The translations under genes and the position numbers were made by a program. Below the pieces are notes generated by a model, which ran no database searches, was not told the origin of the DNA, and worked only from the letters and a program-made list of their open reading frames with translations. Positions 34,746 to 43,599 of a stretch of 64,000 bases of DNA are shown piece by piece. This stretch comes from Gudongella sp964575895. Its GTDB lineage: Bacteria; Bacillota; Clostridia; Tissierellales; Tissierellaceae. Location: the NCBI GenBank assembly GCA_964575895.1, contig CAZNTE010000008.1:1-64000 (forward strand), written 5' to 3'. How positions within the stretch are numbered: the stretch's first letter is position 1; every line of letters starts with the position of its first letter.

Positions 34746-35213
34746 ATGAAGAACTATGAATTCCACAAAAGTGAATTATTTTTAATAATTACCCTTGGGC
34801 TTATTAGTCTAGGGGTATTTTGGAATTCTTATTTGTTGTTTCAAGAGGATTACAATCTCTCTTCTCCTGGGTTTATTCCTTTTATTTTGTCTATAATTTT
34901 GATTCTAGTATCTTTAAATTTATTAGTACGATTTTTATTAAATAAGAAAAGGCCTGAGGAAGTACCATTAATAGAGGAACAACAGGTGTTTTTTTTCATA
35001 AACAGAAAGATAGTAGTAGTGATTACTACTTTTATTGGTTTTATAATTTTAACTCAAGTAATTGGGTTTTATATTGCTTCTTTAATCTTTATGTTCTTAA
35101 GTATAGGGTATTTATCTAAAGGACAATTTATAGCATCTATAAAATATAGCATATTTTTTATTTTATTTATTTGGATAATTTTTGGGAGTATATTTAAGGC
35201 AATAATTAAATAG
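34746..35213 (+). CDS. tctB: tripartite tricarboxylate transporter small membrane subunit (TctB-like)
   Basis: The protein has 155 residues with four hydrophobic helices, typical of the poorly conserved TctB subunit: LFLIITLGLISLGVFWNSYL, FIPFILSIILILVSLNLLV, VVITTFIGFIILTQVIGFY and the C-terminal YSIFFILFIWIIFGSIF. It sits between TctC and TctA genes, which is the main reason for the name. The gene begins 11 nt after the tctC stop, with GGTTGTGATG before the ATG, and ends 9 nt before tctA. Confidence 0.85.
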   Translation: MKNYEFHKSELFLIITLGLISLGVFWNSYLLFQEDYNLSSPGFIPFILSIILILVSLNLLVRFLLNKKRPEEVPLIEEQQVFFFINRKIVVVITTFIGFIILTQVIGFYIASLIFMFLSIGYLSKGQFIASIKYSIFFILFIWIIFGSIFKAIIK

Positions 35214-35222
35214 GAGAGACTT

Positions 35223-36701
35223 ATGTTAAATGGATTAGAAGGATTACTATTGCCCTTTACAATTCCATATTTAGGAATATTAATTGCAGCTGGAACATTT
35301 GCAGGAATATATATTGGTGCTATTCCTGGGTTATCAGTAACTATGGCTGTATCCTTACTTATTTCTTTTACCTTTTCATGGGACACATTAAGTGCTCTTG
35401 CCTTGATGATAGGTGTATTTGTTGGTGGTGTTTATGGGGGTGCTAGATCTGCAATTTTACTTAATATACCTGGCGCACCAGCAGCAATAGCTACAGCATT
35501 AGATGGATATCCCTTGGCTAAGAAGGGATTGGCAGGAGAAACTATAGGTATAGCAACAGTTCAATCAGTAATTGGAGGTTTAATTGGAGTGCTTATAATG
35601 GTAACAGCCACCCCTTTGATGTCAAAGATCGCACTTGGTTTTGCACCAAGAGATTACTTTCTTATTGGGATCATGGGTATACTTCTGGTTGGAAGTATGG
35701 GAAGTAAATCCACCGCTAAGGGGGTATTTACAGGTGTTTTAGGCGTTTTAATTGGCTTAATAGGAATGGACCCTTTCACTGGAATAGGCAGATTTACATT
35801 TGGAAATCTAAACCTTCTAGGTGGAATTAGCTATGTAGCTGCAATGATAGGATTATTTGGTGTGTCAGAAGCTCTATATCAGATTAGAGATATAGACAGA
35901 CCCATGGTAAAACAAGAAGTCACAAAAATAATACCATCATGGAATGTCATATATAAATTCATACCTTTAACTATTAGATCATCAATAATTGGAGGTATAA
36001 TTGGAGCATTGCCTGGAACAGGTGGTGATATTGCAGCAATACTAGCATATGATAATGCAAGAAGAACAGTAAAGAATAATAAGGTTGAGTTTGGTGAAGG
36101 AGCCATTGAAGGGGTAATAGCACCTGAAACCGCAAATAATGCTGCCATAGGTGGGGCCTTTATTCCCATGTTAACCCTCGGAATCCCTGGAGACAGCGTA
36201 ACGGCAATTATTATAGGAGCAATGTTTATTCATGGTCTAAGACCAGGACCTCTACTTATACTGGATAATCCAAGTATTTTCTGGTTTATAGTTATATCAC
36301 TGATTGTAGCAAATGTTTTTCTTTTAATATTTGGCTTAATGGGAATTAAACTTTTTACTAGAATAGTAGAGATCCCAAGGGAAAAAATACTACCTTCCAT
36401 CTTAGTTCTATCGGCAATTGGAGCATACTCCATCAGTGGTAGTTATTTTGAACTGCTTATTGTTATTATTTTTGGAGTAATTGGATATGTTTTTAGAGTA
36501 TATAATTTTCCCATTGGTCCTATTGTTTTAGGTATGATCTTAGGCCCTATAATAGATAGTAATTTTAGAAGAGCAATATTATCATCAGGATCCATCGTGG
36601 GTTTTATAGTTGAATTATTTACAAATCCCATATCATTTGTTTTGTTGGCAATAATTGTATATTTTCTAGTATACAGCTATATTCAGAAGAGGAGAATTTA
36701 A
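35223..36701 (+). CDS. tctA: tripartite tricarboxylate transporter large permease (TctA-like)
   Basis: The protein has 492 residues and about 12 hydrophobic helices. Family motifs are IGAIPGLSVTMAVSLLI near the N terminus, GGARSAILLNIPGAPAAIATALDGYPLA, IGALPGTGGDIAAILAYDNAR and APETANNAAIGGAFIPMLTLGIPGDSVTA. It is the pore-forming subunit, driven by an ion gradient, working with TctB and TctC. No TctDE two-component system is nearby; the two small HTH genes upstream could be unrelated. AGGAGAG lies before the ATG. Confidence 0.93.
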   Translation: MLNGLEGLLLPFTIPYLGILIAAGTFAGIYIGAIPGLSVTMAVSLLISFTFSWDTLSALALMIGVFVGGVYGGARSAILLNIPGAPAAIATALDGYPLAKKGLAGETIGIATVQSVIGGLIGVLIMVTATPLMSKIALGFAPRDYFLIGIMGILLVGSMGSKSTAKGVFTGVLGVLIGLIGMDPFTGIGRFTFGNLNLLGGISYVAAMIGLFGVSEALYQIRDIDRPMVKQEVTKIIPSWNVIYKFIPLTIRSSIIGGIIGALPGTGGDIAAILAYDNARRTVKNNKVEFGEGAIEGVIAPETANNAAIGGAFIPMLTLGIPGDSVTAIIIGAMFIHGLRPGPLLILDNPSIFWFIVISLIVANVFLLIFGLMGIKLFTRIVEIPREKILPSILVLSAIGAYSISGSYFELLIVIIFGVIGYVFRVYNFPIGPIVLGMILGPIIDSNFRRAILSSGSIVGFIVELFTNPISFVLLAIIVYFLVYSYIQKRRI

Positions 36702-36947
36702 GATTTATATATTAATTATTTTTAATATATTCAAGTAATCTTAACTCTATAATAAATGGAAGGATATGTAAGACTTGCAACTGGCTGATAGTGATGCTTT
36801 AAAGCTATCAAAAAAATAAATTTTATCGTGATAAAGCATTAGGGTATATTGATAAATATAAATTTAACGATATGTATTGCATGGATAATTTATTCATGTT
36901 ATAATGACTTTGTTGTTTGAACCTATAAAAAATAATGGAGGGAAAAA
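36702..36947 (+). other. intergenic region before the tandem-repeat lipoprotein gene
   Basis: No convincing ORF was seen. An inverted pair, ATGCTTTA (36794-36801) and TAAAGCAT (36832-36839), and an overlapping GATAG/CTATC pair could form alternative hairpins. A possible promoter lies near the end (TTCATG...TATAAT at 36899-36904). I recognise no known riboswitch. Confidence 0.4.
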
Positions 36948-38051
36948 ATGAAGAGAGTATTATCACTTTTATTAGTACTTATTTTGGCAATGGGAGTATT
37001 AGCAGGTTGTTCCACAGAGGAACCAGCAGCTCCAGCAGAGCCAGCAACACCAGAAGCACCAGTTGAAGAACCAGCTGAAGAGCCTACTGAAACACCAGCA
37101 GAAGGCGGACAAAAATTAGGTTTAGGTCATGTAATTTCAGTGGCTAAATCAAGAGATGCAGGAACAGATGCTAACGGTAATGCAGTTTTAGCACAGGCAC
37201 AAGCAGATGTAACTGCTGGATCAGTATTATTTGATAGCGAAGGTAAAATATTAAGCGTATATATCGACGTTGCACAAACAAAAGTTGCATTTGATGAAGA
37301 ATTAGTTGTAACATCTGATAAAACTGCAGAAGTTAAAACTAAAAAAGATCTTGGACCAGACTATGGTATGGCAAAAGCATCAGGAATTCAAAAAGAGTGG
37401 TTTGAGCAAATTGCTACATTGGAAGATTGGATGGTAGGAAAAACTGTTGATGAGATCAAAGGAATGGGTCTTGCAGAAGGAAAAACTACTGAAGAAGATC
37501 TAGTATCATCTGTTACTATTACAGTAACTGATTATATTGCAGTTGTTGAGCAAGCATGGGCAGAAGCAATCGAAGCTGAAGGAGCAGTTAAGGCTGGTCT
37601 TGGAGTTAAAACTTCAATTGCTAAATCAAGAGATGCAGGAACAGATGCTAACGGTAACGCAGTTTTAGCACAAGCACAAGTTGACACTGTACTTTCAGCT
37701 GCAGCATTTGATGAAGCTGGTAATGTAGCTGGAGCAGTTATTGATACAGCACAAGTAAGAGTAGCATTTGATGAAGCAGGAGTTGTAACTACTGACAGAG
37801 CTGGAGAGTTCAAGACTAAGAATGAACTTGCTGGTGATTATGGTATGCTTAAAGCTTCAGGTATTGGAAAAGAATGGTTTGAGCAAGCTGAAGCACTAGC
37901 AACTTGGATGGTAGGAAAATCAATTGACGAGATCAAAGGAATGGGTCTAGCAGAAGGAAAAACTACTGAAGAAGATCTAGTATCATCTGTTACAGTTACT
38001 GTAACTGATTACCTAGCAGTTGTTGAAGAAGCTCTAGCGGTTTCTAAATAA
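36948..38051 (+). CDS. lipoprotein with two tandem FMN-binding-like repeats
   Basis: The protein has 367 residues. A lipoprotein signal (LLLVLILAMGVLAGC) is followed by a Pro/Ala/Glu linker and two repeats of about 150 residues (about 63-205 and 222-365). Both contain SRDAGTDANGNAVLAQAQ, VAFDE, YGM.KASGI.KEWFEQ, WMVGK..DEIKGMGLAEGKTTEEDLVSS and a final TVTDY. They resemble surface lipoproteins related to FMN-binding domains. The ApbE gene is directly downstream, so flavinylation is attractive, but I do not see the canonical ApbE acceptor motif ending SGAT/TGAT. The nearly identical repeats suggest recent duplication. The substrate and partner are unknown. Confidence 0.75.
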   Translation: MKRVLSLLLVLILAMGVLAGCSTEEPAAPAEPATPEAPVEEPAEEPTETPAEGGQKLGLGHVISVAKSRDAGTDANGNAVLAQAQADVTAGSVLFDSEGKILSVYIDVAQTKVAFDEELVVTSDKTAEVKTKKDLGPDYGMAKASGIQKEWFEQIATLEDWMVGKTVDEIKGMGLAEGKTTEEDLVSSVTITVTDYIAVVEQAWAEAIEAEGAVKAGLGVKTSIAKSRDAGTDANGNAVLAQAQVDTVLSAAAFDEAGNVAGAVIDTAQVRVAFDEAGVVTTDRAGEFKTKNELAGDYGMLKASGIGKEWFEQAEALATWMVGKSIDEIKGMGLAEGKTTEEDLVSSVTVTVTDYLAVVEEALAVSK

Positions 38052-38060
38052 TTTAAAACT

Positions 38061-38087
38061 AACTCCCTCAATTTGAGGGAGTTTTTA
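38061..38087 (+). terminator. terminator after the tandem-repeat lipoprotein gene
   Basis: AACTCCCTC pairs perfectly with GAGGGAGTT around AATTT, followed by TTTATTT. Confidence 0.9.
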
Positions 38088-38150
38088 TTTGTGATTACTT
38101 AGTGTTTGATAATAAGTATAAATTTTGATATGATATCTTAGGGTGATATA

Positions 38151-39224
38151 ATGAAAAAAATAATAACTTTTATATTGATAATAGCAGTATTAGCAACCAC
38201 TCTATCAGGTTGTGGAACAGATCCAAATTACTATAGGTATAGTTATACTTTCTTTAATGCTTTTGATACTGTAACTCAACTAATTGGTTATGCAAAGACT
38301 CAAGATGAGTTTAATGAATATGCTGAGTATCTAGAGAGTAGAATGCTTGAGCTTCATAGATTATTTGATAAGTACAATAGTTATGAAGGGATTAATAATC
38401 TTAAGACAATAAATGATAATGCAGGGTTAAGTTCTGTTGCAGTGGAGAAGGAAATTATTGACTTGTTGGTCTTTTCAAAGGAAATGAATAAAAATTCCAG
38501 TGGGAAGGTAAATATTGCCTTCGGAGCTGTACTTGAAGTTTGGTCCAGGTATAGAGATGATGGGATGGCAGATCCAGATAATGCTAAGCTTCCACCAATG
38601 GAACTATTATTGGCAGCAAATGAGCATACTGATATTGATGATGTAATAATTGATGAGGTCAATAATACTGTATACTTGGACGATCCTGAAATGTCCTTAG
38701 ATGTTGGAGCAATAGCTAAGGGTTTCGCAGTTGAGATAATTTCACATGAGCTTATAGAAAAGGGATTTACCTCTTGGATAATGAGCGCTGGTGGAAATAT
38801 TAGATCTACAGGCAAACCAATGGATAATGAGAAAGATAAATGGGGCGTTGGAATACAAAATCCAGATAAAGAGATTTTTGGAGAAGGAGATCTGGATGTA
38901 ATCTTTGTAAATGAAGCATCTGTTGTAAGTTCAGGGGACTATCAAAGATATTATTTTGTTGATGATGTGAGAGTTCACCATATAATAGATCCAGAAACTC
39001 TTATGCCTGCAAGTTATTATAGAGCAGTGAATGTAGTCATTGAAGATTCCGCATTGGCTGATTTCTATTCAACTGAAGTTTACCTGCTACCATATGAGGA
39101 AAGTAGAGCACTAGTTGATTCCGTAGAGGGATTAGAAGCTATTTGGGTATTTCCCAATGGAACCATAGAAATGTCAGAAGGATTTAAAGCTATAGCTAAA
39201 AGCCAGGGAGCAACTTCAAATTAA
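38151..39224 (+). CDS. apbE: FAD:protein FMN transferase lipoprotein
   Basis: The protein has 357 residues. The lipoprotein signal is FILIIAVLATTLSGC. ApbE motifs are FFNAFDTV, FDKYNSYEGINNLKTIN, LDVGAIAKGFAVE, MSAGGNIRSTGKP, WGVGIQNPD, and VHHIIDPETLMPA with the metal-binding region. It transfers FMN from FAD to Thr/Ser of extracytoplasmic flavoproteins such as Rnf subunits. Its gene follows a lipoprotein with FMN-binding-like repeats, a plausible partner. A terminator separates the two, so they have separate promoters. GGGTGATATA lies before the ATG. Confidence 0.93.
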   Translation: MKKIITFILIIAVLATTLSGCGTDPNYYRYSYTFFNAFDTVTQLIGYAKTQDEFNEYAEYLESRMLELHRLFDKYNSYEGINNLKTINDNAGLSSVAVEKEIIDLLVFSKEMNKNSSGKVNIAFGAVLEVWSRYRDDGMADPDNAKLPPMELLLAANEHTDIDDVIIDEVNNTVYLDDPEMSLDVGAIAKGFAVEIISHELIEKGFTSWIMSAGGNIRSTGKPMDNEKDKWGVGIQNPDKEIFGEGDLDVIFVNEASVVSSGDYQRYYFVDDVRVHHIIDPETLMPASYYRAVNVVIEDSALADFYSTEVYLLPYEESRALVDSVEGLEAIWVFPNGTIEMSEGFKAIAKSQGATSN

Positions 39225-39242
39225 TAGAAGGAGGGCATAGAG

Positions 39243-39650
39243 ATGGAAAGAACCTTTATTATGATTAAACCAGATGGTGTAGAGAGAAGACTTATTGGTA
39301 AGATTATTTCTAGAATTGAGAACAAGGGGTTTAACTTAACCAGAGCAAAGTTATTTATGCCACCAGTTGAGCTTGTTAAAGAACATTATTCTGAGCATAA
39401 GGGTAAAGATTTTTATGATGAATTAGTTGATTTTGTTTCAGGTGGGAATGTGATGGCCATGATTGTGGAAGGTGAAAATTGTATACAAGTCATGAGACTA
39501 CTGATTGGAGATAAAAATCCAATGAATGCAACTCCAGGTTCAATTAGAGGTGATCATGCAAGCTCCACAACATATAATATTATTCATGGTTCTGATAGTA
39601 GTCAGTCAGCGGAAAGAGAAATTAAGCTATGGTTTGGAGGAGAGAATTAA
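39243..39650 (+). CDS. ndk: nucleoside diphosphate kinase
   Basis: The protein has 135 residues. It begins MERTFIMIKPDGVERRLIG and has the substrate motif NATPGSIRGDHA and the catalytic histidine in NIIHGSDSSQSAEREI. It exchanges the gamma phosphate between nucleoside triphosphates and diphosphates through a phospho-His intermediate. GAAGGAGGG lies upstream. Its stop overlaps the start of the racemase gene (TAATG), so the two are translationally coupled, and apbE is 18 nt upstream. Confidence 0.97.
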   Translation: MERTFIMIKPDGVERRLIGKIISRIENKGFNLTRAKLFMPPVELVKEHYSEHKGKDFYDELVDFVSGGNVMAMIVEGENCIQVMRLLIGDKNPMNATPGSIRGDHASSTTYNIIHGSDSSQSAEREIKLWFGGEN

Positions 39651-40357
39651 TGACAAAAAATATTGGTATCATTGGTGGCATGGGTCCTCTTGCTACAGTT
39701 AAATTATTTGAAAAAATTGTAGTAAATACTAAAGCTATGAAAGACCAGGATCATCCCAGAATTTTTATAGACAACAATACAAAAATACCAGATAGAACAT
39801 CTTCAATACTAGGCCAAGGAGATTCTCCCCTTAATGAATTAATTAAGTCAGCTAAATTATTGGAAAAAACAGGTGCTGATTTCTTGGTGATGCCTTGTAA
39901 TACAGCACACTTTTACTATGATGATATTATCAATCATATAGATATTCCATTTATTAACATGCCCTATGAAACAATGCGGTATATAAGCAACAAATATCCT
40001 GAAAAGAAGGTTGGGTTACTGGCTACGACTGGGACCTTGAAAACAGGCATATATGACGCCGAAGCCAAGAAGCTTGACATTGAGCTAGCTAAACCAGGAA
40101 AAGAGCAACAAGAGGTAGTTATGAGCTTTATATACGACATAAAGAAGGGGGACTACAACTCAAGTGTTGTTGATTTTCTAGAAGTCATGGAAGCTATGAA
40201 AGGTCATGGAGTTGAAGTTTTCATATTTGGTTGCACTGAGCTTTCTGTGTCCATAGATATTCATAATCTTAACGAAGCATACATTTGCATAGATCCCATG
40301 GATGTTCTATCGGATTTGGCTATTGTAGAATCTGGCTGCATAAAATTAAATGATTGA
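39650..40357 (+). CDS. aspartate/glutamate racemase family protein
   Basis: The protein has 235 residues. It starts NIGIIGGMGPLATVKLFEKIV and has two catalytic cysteines in MPCNTAHFYY and FGCTELSVS, as in cofactor-independent Asp/Glu racemases. Aspartate racemase is more likely than MurI because of IIGGMGPLAT. D-aspartate could feed the ATP-grasp ligase at 27.5 kb, but this is speculation. The open frame extends upstream inside ndk; ATG 39650 overlapping the ndk stop is the best start, with GGAGAG 8 nt before. Confidence 0.9.
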   Translation: MTKNIGIIGGMGPLATVKLFEKIVVNTKAMKDQDHPRIFIDNNTKIPDRTSSILGQGDSPLNELIKSAKLLEKTGADFLVMPCNTAHFYYDDIINHIDIPFINMPYETMRYISNKYPEKKVGLLATTGTLKTGIYDAEAKKLDIELAKPGKEQQEVVMSFIYDIKKGDYNSSVVDFLEVMEAMKGHGVEVFIFGCTELSVSIDIHNLNEAYICIDPMDVLSDLAIVESGCIKLND

Positions 40358-40384
40358 GGGTATCAATTAGCTGAGGTGGTGTAA

Positions 40385-41053
40385 ATGAAAAAATATATCT
40401 CAGCTTTTTTAATTTTAATAGGAGTATTATTAATAGCTTCCCCATATATAACAAAATTATTGGTGACCAACCAGGTTGATAAAACAGTGGAAATTGTAGA
40501 AGAGATAACAGTTGAACAAATAGAAGAAAACAATCAAAGAGAAGCGGTTTATGATTACTCAGCCATTAGAGATGTATCTACTACAACAGCAGTGGTTAAC
40601 ACAGCCAGGTTTGAAGATGAAAATATTGTTGGACAACTAATAATATCAGATTTAGGAATTAATCTGCCTGTTCTTAAAGGTGTTACTGATGCTAATTTAA
40701 TGGCAGGAGCTGCGACTATGGTACCTGATATAAGAATGGGAGCAGGGAATTTTTCTTTAGCTTCCCATTACATGAAAGACCCTAAACTATTATTTGGGAA
40801 TCTTTTAAATGCTCAAGAGGGTATGATAATTCAGATTACTGACAAGAACACAGTATATGAATACACCATCTATGAGACAATACTAGTACCTGAAACGGCC
40901 ATATATATGTTAGATGAAGAAAGAGCGGAAGAAAGAGGAAAGCCAATAATTTCATTAATGACATGTTACTACACATCCAAAAATGGATTGAGGTATTTTG
41001 CCTTGGGAGAACTAACAGATGAGTATCCTTATGAGAGAGAAGAGCTTTACTAG
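40385..41053 (+). CDS. sortase (class uncertain)
   Basis: The protein has 222 residues. An N-terminal membrane anchor (FLILIGVLLIASPYITKLL) is followed by a linker and a sortase domain. It shows the catalytic His in ASHYMKD, Cys in SLMTCYYTS and Arg in RYFALGEL. Sortases attach LPxTG-like proteins to the cell wall or build pili. No obvious substrate with a sorting signal is encoded next to it, so it is likely a housekeeping enzyme. GAGGTGGTGTAA precedes the ATG. Confidence 0.88.
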   Translation: MKKYISAFLILIGVLLIASPYITKLLVTNQVDKTVEIVEEITVEQIEENNQREAVYDYSAIRDVSTTTAVVNTARFEDENIVGQLIISDLGINLPVLKGVTDANLMAGAATMVPDIRMGAGNFSLASHYMKDPKLLFGNLLNAQEGMIIQITDKNTVYEYTIYETILVPETAIYMLDEERAEERGKPIISLMTCYYTSKNGLRYFALGELTDEYPYEREELY

Positions 41054-41088
41054 AATTATAAGGATATAAGAATAAGGGGGAATAAGAT

Positions 41089-41598
41089 TTGGATCAATCA
41101 AAAAATAAGTACCATCACAAATACAACATGGTGGAGTTAAAGAGAGAGGCTATTGCCATGTTAAACAGAAGAGGGGTAGAACTTATTGATATAGCAGAAA
41201 TTGTCAGAGACTTACAGAAACAGTATTATCCGGATTTAACTATTGAAAAGTGCTTATTAAATATTGATGCAGTATTGAGCAAGAGGGAAATCATACATGC
41301 CATAATGACAGGTATTGCCATTGATGAATTAACTGAAAAGAAATTACTTCCAGAACCCCTTCAAAGTATTATAGAAGCAGATGAAGGATTATACGGGATT
41401 GATGAAATACTACCACTATCCATAGTCAATGTATATGGGACTATAGGTTTAACTAATTTTGGATATTTAGATAAGGAAAAGGTGGGAATTATTAAAGAAC
41501 TTGACACGAAAAAAGGTGTGGCAGTTAATACCTTCTTGGATGATATAGTTGCTGCCATTGCTGCAGCTGCTGCTAGTAGAATAGCTCACTCAGCTTAA
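41089..41598 (+). CDS. phosphatidylglycerophosphatase A-like protein (YutG type)
   Basis: The protein has 169 residues. It matches the Firmicutes YutG/PgpA subfamily: MLNRRGVELIDIAEIV, LQKQYYPDLT, LSKREIIHAIMTGIAID, YGIDEILPLSIVNVYGTIGLTNFGYLDK and a C-terminal FLDDIVAAIAAAAASRIAH. Classical PgpA removes phosphate from phosphatidylglycerophosphate, but these soluble Firmicutes forms lack its membrane helices, so the reaction is uncertain. The start is TTG with AAGGGGGAA upstream. It ends before a strong terminator shared with the symporter. Confidence 0.8.
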   Translation: MDQSKNKYHHKYNMVELKREAIAMLNRRGVELIDIAEIVRDLQKQYYPDLTIEKCLLNIDAVLSKREIIHAIMTGIAIDELTEKKLLPEPLQSIIEADEGLYGIDEILPLSIVNVYGTIGLTNFGYLDKEKVGIIKELDTKKGVAVNTFLDDIVAAIAAAAASRIAHSA

Positions 41599-41626
41599 GT
41601 GGGAATTAGAGCATACAAAAAATAAA

Positions 41627-41656
41627 AAAAGCGAAACCAAATTTGGTTTCGCTTTT
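41627..41656. terminator. bidirectional terminator between the PgpA-like and symporter genes
   Basis: AAAAGCGAAACCAAA pairs perfectly with TTTGGTTTCGCTTTT. It has A/T runs on both sides and lies between convergent genes. Confidence 0.92.
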
Positions 41657-41664
41657 AAAATGTC

Positions 41665-43011
41665 TTATTTTGATTTTTCCTTTGCAAAGAATTCTTTTGT
41701 TAATGATATTACTGTTCCACTTAATAGAAGAACACCGATTAAGTTAGGAATAGCCATTAATCCATTAAGAGTATCTGATAAGTCCCAAAGGAACTCTAAT
41801 CCACCAATTGATCCTACAACTACCATTGGGATCCAAAGAATTCTGTAAGGAAGAATAGCTTTTTTACCTAATAGGTACTCAGCACATCTTTCTCCATAAT
41901 ATGACCAACCAAGGATTGTTGAGAATGCAAATAGCATTATACCAATAGATACGATGTATCCACCACCTGGAATTGCTTCGTTAAATGCTTGAGTAGTAAG
42001 AGCAGCACCTGTAACTCCACTATCCCATAATCCTGATACCATTATTGCCATAGCAGTTAATGTACAGATTACGATAGTATCCATAAATACTTCGAATACT
42101 CCCCAAAGACCTTGTCTTACTGGGTGATCAGTAGTTGCAGCAGCATGTGCTATTGGAGCACTACCAAGACCAGCTTCGTTTGAGAATACACCACGGGAAA
42201 TACCTCTTCTCATTGCTGTAGCAATTGTAGCTCCAACGAATCCACCAGATGCAGCTGCTGGAGTAAATGCATGCTTGAAGATTAATCCAAAAGCTTCTGG
42301 AATATGAGATCCATTTAAGATGATTATAAAGAGTGCACCTAGTATATAGATTGCTGCCATAAAAGGAACAAGCTTCTCTGTTACAGCACCGATTCTCTTA
42401 ATTCCACCAAGAATTACAAGTGCAGTAAGAACTGCAAGTACGATTCCTGTTGCTAGTGGAGGAACGTTGAATGTTTCTTGTAATGAAGCAGCAACTGAGT
42501 TTGACTGTACCATATTACCGATACCGAATGCAGCCAAAGCCCCAAATATTGAAAATATAATTGCTAACCACTTCCACTTAAGTCCATTTTGAATATAATA
42601 CATTGGACCACCAACGAAACGACCATCATCAGTTTTTTCTCTGTATTTTACCGCAAGAACAACTTCACCAAATTTTGTTGTCATACCGAATATTGCAGAT
42701 ACCCACATCCAGAATATTGCTCCAGGTCCACCTAGCGCAATAGCAGTAGCAACACCGGCAACATTACCTGTACCTACTGTAGCTGCTAGAGCTGTAGCAA
42801 CTGCCTGGAATGGAGTGATTTCTCCCTCACCTTGTACATCTTTTGAAAACATTTTTAGGAATGTATTTTTAAGTACATAACCTAGCTTTAAAATTGAAAA
42901 GAAATTAGTTCTAAATGATAAATAAACACCTGTACCTACCAATAGGAATAGCATAGGTGGTCCCCATACAAAACCATTAATGGTACCATTAAGTTCCATA
43001 ATAAAATCCAT
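41665..43011 (-). CDS. sodium:alanine symporter (AGCS family)
   Basis: The protein has 448 residues and about 11 hydrophobic helices. Motifs include VGTGVYLSFRTNFF, the substrate region TALAATVGTGNVAGVATAIALGGPGAIFWMW, GGPMYYIQNGL and GVFSNEAGLGSAPIAHAAA. It imports alanine or glycine with sodium. The ATG at 43011 has AGGAGGG 6 nt upstream. It is monocistronic with a 588-nt upstream region that holds a possible CodY site and hairpins, so amino-acid-dependent repression is possible. Confidence 0.95.
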   Translation of the reverse strand: MDFIMELNGTINGFVWGPPMLFLLVGTGVYLSFRTNFFSILKLGYVLKNTFLKMFSKDVQGEGEITPFQAVATALAATVGTGNVAGVATAIALGGPGAIFWMWVSAIFGMTTKFGEVVLAVKYREKTDDGRFVGGPMYYIQNGLKWKWLAIIFSIFGALAAFGIGNMVQSNSVAASLQETFNVPPLATGIVLAVLTALVILGGIKRIGAVTEKLVPFMAAIYILGALFIIILNGSHIPEAFGLIFKHAFTPAAASGGFVGATIATAMRRGISRGVFSNEAGLGSAPIAHAAATTDHPVRQGLWGVFEVFMDTIVICTLTAMAIMVSGLWDSGVTGAALTTQAFNEAIPGGGYIVSIGIMLFAFSTILGWSYYGERCAEYLLGKKAILPYRILWIPMVVVGSIGGLEFLWDLSDTLNGLMAIPNLIGVLLLSGTVISLTKEFFAKEKSK

Positions 43012-43599
43012 AAATTCCCTCCTTTAATTATTATTTTTTCAAAGAACATTTGAAACTTGACAACTGGTGAAAGTTGTATTTTATGGGATTAGGAACGCTT
43101 TCCTAAATACACCATATTGATATTCTAGCAAAAAAATAATTACTTTACAACATTAAATTTTTTGAAAATTACCAATTAACCAAAAATTGATAAATTAATA
43201 TCAATAGGGTAAAAATGCTTAAAATCAATATGTTTTTGATAATTAAATCGGGCATAAGTTATTAATCATAAATAATGTAAAAAAAACCTCGAAATATTTA
43301 CTTATGTTAAATGAAAACCTAACAAGTTTTTTGGATTAACAATAAAATAACAAAGATAATTGGAATAAATTTAACTTTTATTTATATGCTGTAACATCAA
43401 TTGGTGCAAATAATTTAACAATTGTATATTGATTGGGAATATCCTAAGTATATGACTTATTCAAATGGAATTGATCTTTGACTATAAGAATTTCACCGTG
43501 AGTCTAACCTATGTGGAATTAATACTTATAATCAAAATGAACTTTCTTGTAAAATGATTGGTATGGTATAATTAATCTATTAAATTAAAGAGGTGTTAT
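43012..43599. other. 588-nt intergenic region between the symporter and RNase H genes
   Basis: I see no ORF, tRNA or known RNA family. Notable items are a hairpin ACAACT/AGTTGT near 43070, a perfect 7-bp hairpin TTAGGAA/TTCCTAA at about 43089-43106, a CodY-like box at 43156-43170, and very A/T-rich sequence elsewhere. A likely promoter for the plus-strand gene lies near its end (TATAAT at about 43567). Confidence 0.5.
43156..43170. promoter_or_regulatory. CodY-box-like site upstream of the symporter gene
   Basis: AATTTTTTGAAAATT matches the CodY consensus AATTTTCWGAAAATT at 14 of 15 positions. It lies about 145 nt before the symporter start. In such A/T-rich DNA a chance match is possible. 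Confidence 0.35.

Noticed and set aside
37532..38815. Two minus-strand ORFs opposite the lipoprotein and ApbE genes
   Set aside because: Their Ser/Ala/Thr-rich composition is the antisense of the repeats and of apbE; no start signals are present.
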